Origin: Peptostreptococcaceae bacterium
GTDB lineage: Bacteria; Bacillota_A; Clostridia; Peptostreptococcales; Acidaminobacteraceae
Assembly (NCBI GenBank): GCA_013619035.1
Contig: JABXKX010000619.1
Span: forward strand, 1 to 6,772
Length of the DNA stretch: 6,772 nucleotides
Direction: 5' to 3'
Under the pieces are notes generated by a model, which was not told where the DNA came from, ran no database searches, and worked only from the letters and a program-made list of their open reading frames with translations. How positions within the stretch are numbered: position 1 is the stretch's first letter; the number at the start of each line of letters is the position of its first letter. Shown in pieces: positions 6,057-6,772 of this stretch. The position numbers and the translations under genes are program-made.

Positions 6057-6220
6057 AATCTCTTTGATATGAGCATTGTAGTCTCCTACAACACTATTGA
6101 AAGTTTAATCTTTATCGTTTGTAGACTTATGTGACTTGTTATTAAATTCATATGGTATTTTCCACTATGTCTGTAATCGTTCTTCTAATACCAAAGCTAT
6201 CTATATATTTAACAAATAGA

Positions 6221-6772
6221 TTATTCATCTATAATATCTTTTTTAAGTTGTTTAATATTTAAGTATGTTGTTTCTAAAAAGTCAATTTCTTGTTTTACCA
6301 TGATCCTTTCAATACTTAAAATTGGCAAACTACTTATACCATCTTCTAATACAGATATCCTAGCATCTAATAATTCTAATATATCTTGTATATCCCTATC
6401 CCATCGTTCGATTTGAGTTTCTGTTAAAGTAACTCCCTCTATTTTTTTAGAGTTTTCCTCTTCTAATGTTTTTAATTCTAAAACTACTGCATTGAGTTCT
6501 TTTCTCAATTTGCTATTTTCAATTATTAATTCGTCAATTCTTTCGAGAATCTCTCCATCAGCTTCCAACTTGTCATCAATAAGTTTTAAGGCTTCGGTTT
6601 TACCTTGAAGTTGTTTATTAACATTACTCATATCTTCAGCTAAGGAAGATACTTCTAATTCTAATGCATCATTATCTAAGTCGCTTTCTCGTAATTCTAC
6701 CTCTAAAGTTTCAGATAATGAGATAGACGTTTTTAAATTGCTACTAAGAGTATAATTAAATACAATTGATAC
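6221..6772 (-). CDS. C-terminal part of a coiled-coil protein of unknown function (5' end beyond the window)
   Basis: The frame is open from the right edge to a TAA at 6223-6221, giving 183 visible residues. An internal ATG at 6631 exists, but coding sequence of the same character continues for 47 codons upstream of it, so the true start is probably outside the window. The visible N-terminus, VSIVFNYTLSSNLKTS, could be the end of a membrane helix. The rest is highly charged, rich in Glu, Lys and Leu, with heptad-like spacing (for example LERIDELIIENSKLRKEL) that predicts long coiled coils broken near SSLPILS. No enzymatic motif is visible and I do not recognise the family. A terminator lies about 165 bases downstream, so the gene appears to be separate from the transporter unit. 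Possible roles include a membrane-anchored structural or chemoreceptor-like protein, but this is not supported by any specific motif. Confidence 0.75.
   Translation of the reverse strand, partial: VSIVFNYTLSSNLKTSISLSETLEVELRESDLDNDALELEVSSLAEDMSNVNKQLQGKTEALKLIDDKLEADGEILERIDELIIENSKLRKELNAVVLELKTLEEENSKKIEGVTLTETQIERWDRDIQDILELLDARISVLEDGISSLPILSIERIMVKQEIDFLETTYLNIKQLKKDIIDE

Larger units (their letters stand above)
5838..6220. other. 383-bp intergenic region, regulatory and non-coding
   Basis: The left part (5838-5990) holds the RND ribosome binding site, a leader of about 90 bases, the operator, the promoter and an upstream inverted repeat. The leader also has a 9-base direct repeat, AATATACTT, at 5864-5872 and 5889-5897. 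The middle part holds the terminator at 6025-6056. The stretch 6057-6220 has only a small inverted repeat (TTGTAG 6076-6081 with CTACAA 6086-6091) and is the 3' untranslated region of the coiled-coil gene. A 63-codon open frame at 5827-6018 on the minus strand runs through the promoter and is not believed to be a gene. Confidence 0.6.

Noticed and set aside
6076..6091. Inverted repeat TTGTAG/CTACAA in the 3' region of the coiled-coil gene
   Set aside because: Six-base arms with a four-base loop and no T-run; a much better terminator is present at 6025-6056.

Overview
The window looks like chromosomal DNA of a low-GC Gram-positive bacterium, most likely a clostridial Firmicute. It is AT-rich by eye, has strong AGGAGG-type ribosome binding sites, carries a Gram-positive-type RND transporter with no outer-membrane partner, encodes a lipoprotein with a spaced lipobox, and holds the 5' end of an ltrA-class group II intron. 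This placement is inferred from sequence style; no rRNA or marker gene is present.

Every supported gene lies on the minus strand, so the region reads from right to left. At the right edge (6772-6221) is the C-terminal part of a coiled-coil protein of unknown function, followed by an intrinsic terminator (6056-6025). A regulatory segment (about 5990-5838) then holds a promoter and a palindromic operator. After it come a large RND-superfamily transporter (5837-2532, 1101 aa) and, 144 bases later, a lipoprotein (2387-924, 487 aa). The lipoprotein has an acidic linker, two EF-hand loops and a formylglycine-generating-enzyme (FGE/SUMF1) type domain that lacks both catalytic cysteines. Next is a TetR-family regulator (764-213) with its own promoter. 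At the left edge (81-1) a group II intron begins and runs out of the window.

The main result is a likely regulatory circuit. A perfect 13-bp palindrome, AGACACAGTGTCT (836-848), lies just downstream of the tetR -10 box. A near copy, GGACGCAGTGTCT (5916-5928), lies in the same place relative to the inferred transporter promoter. An extra half-site abuts the upstream side of the transporter -10 box. The simplest reading is that the TetR protein represses both itself and the transporter-lipoprotein unit until a ligand, probably a transported compound, is present.

Several details are unusual. The TetR reading frame has no ATG, GTG or TTG before its DNA-binding domain and seems to start at ATT behind a strong Shine-Dalgarno sequence. 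A seven-codon upstream frame, MINKPFF, resembles the regulator's own N-terminus. The transporter has altered proton-relay positions (Asp-Asn in TM4 and Asn in place of Lys in TM10) and an extra hydrophobic hairpin between TM6 and TM7. No membrane-fusion (HlyD-type) gene is visible; the neighbouring partner is instead the FGE-like lipoprotein.
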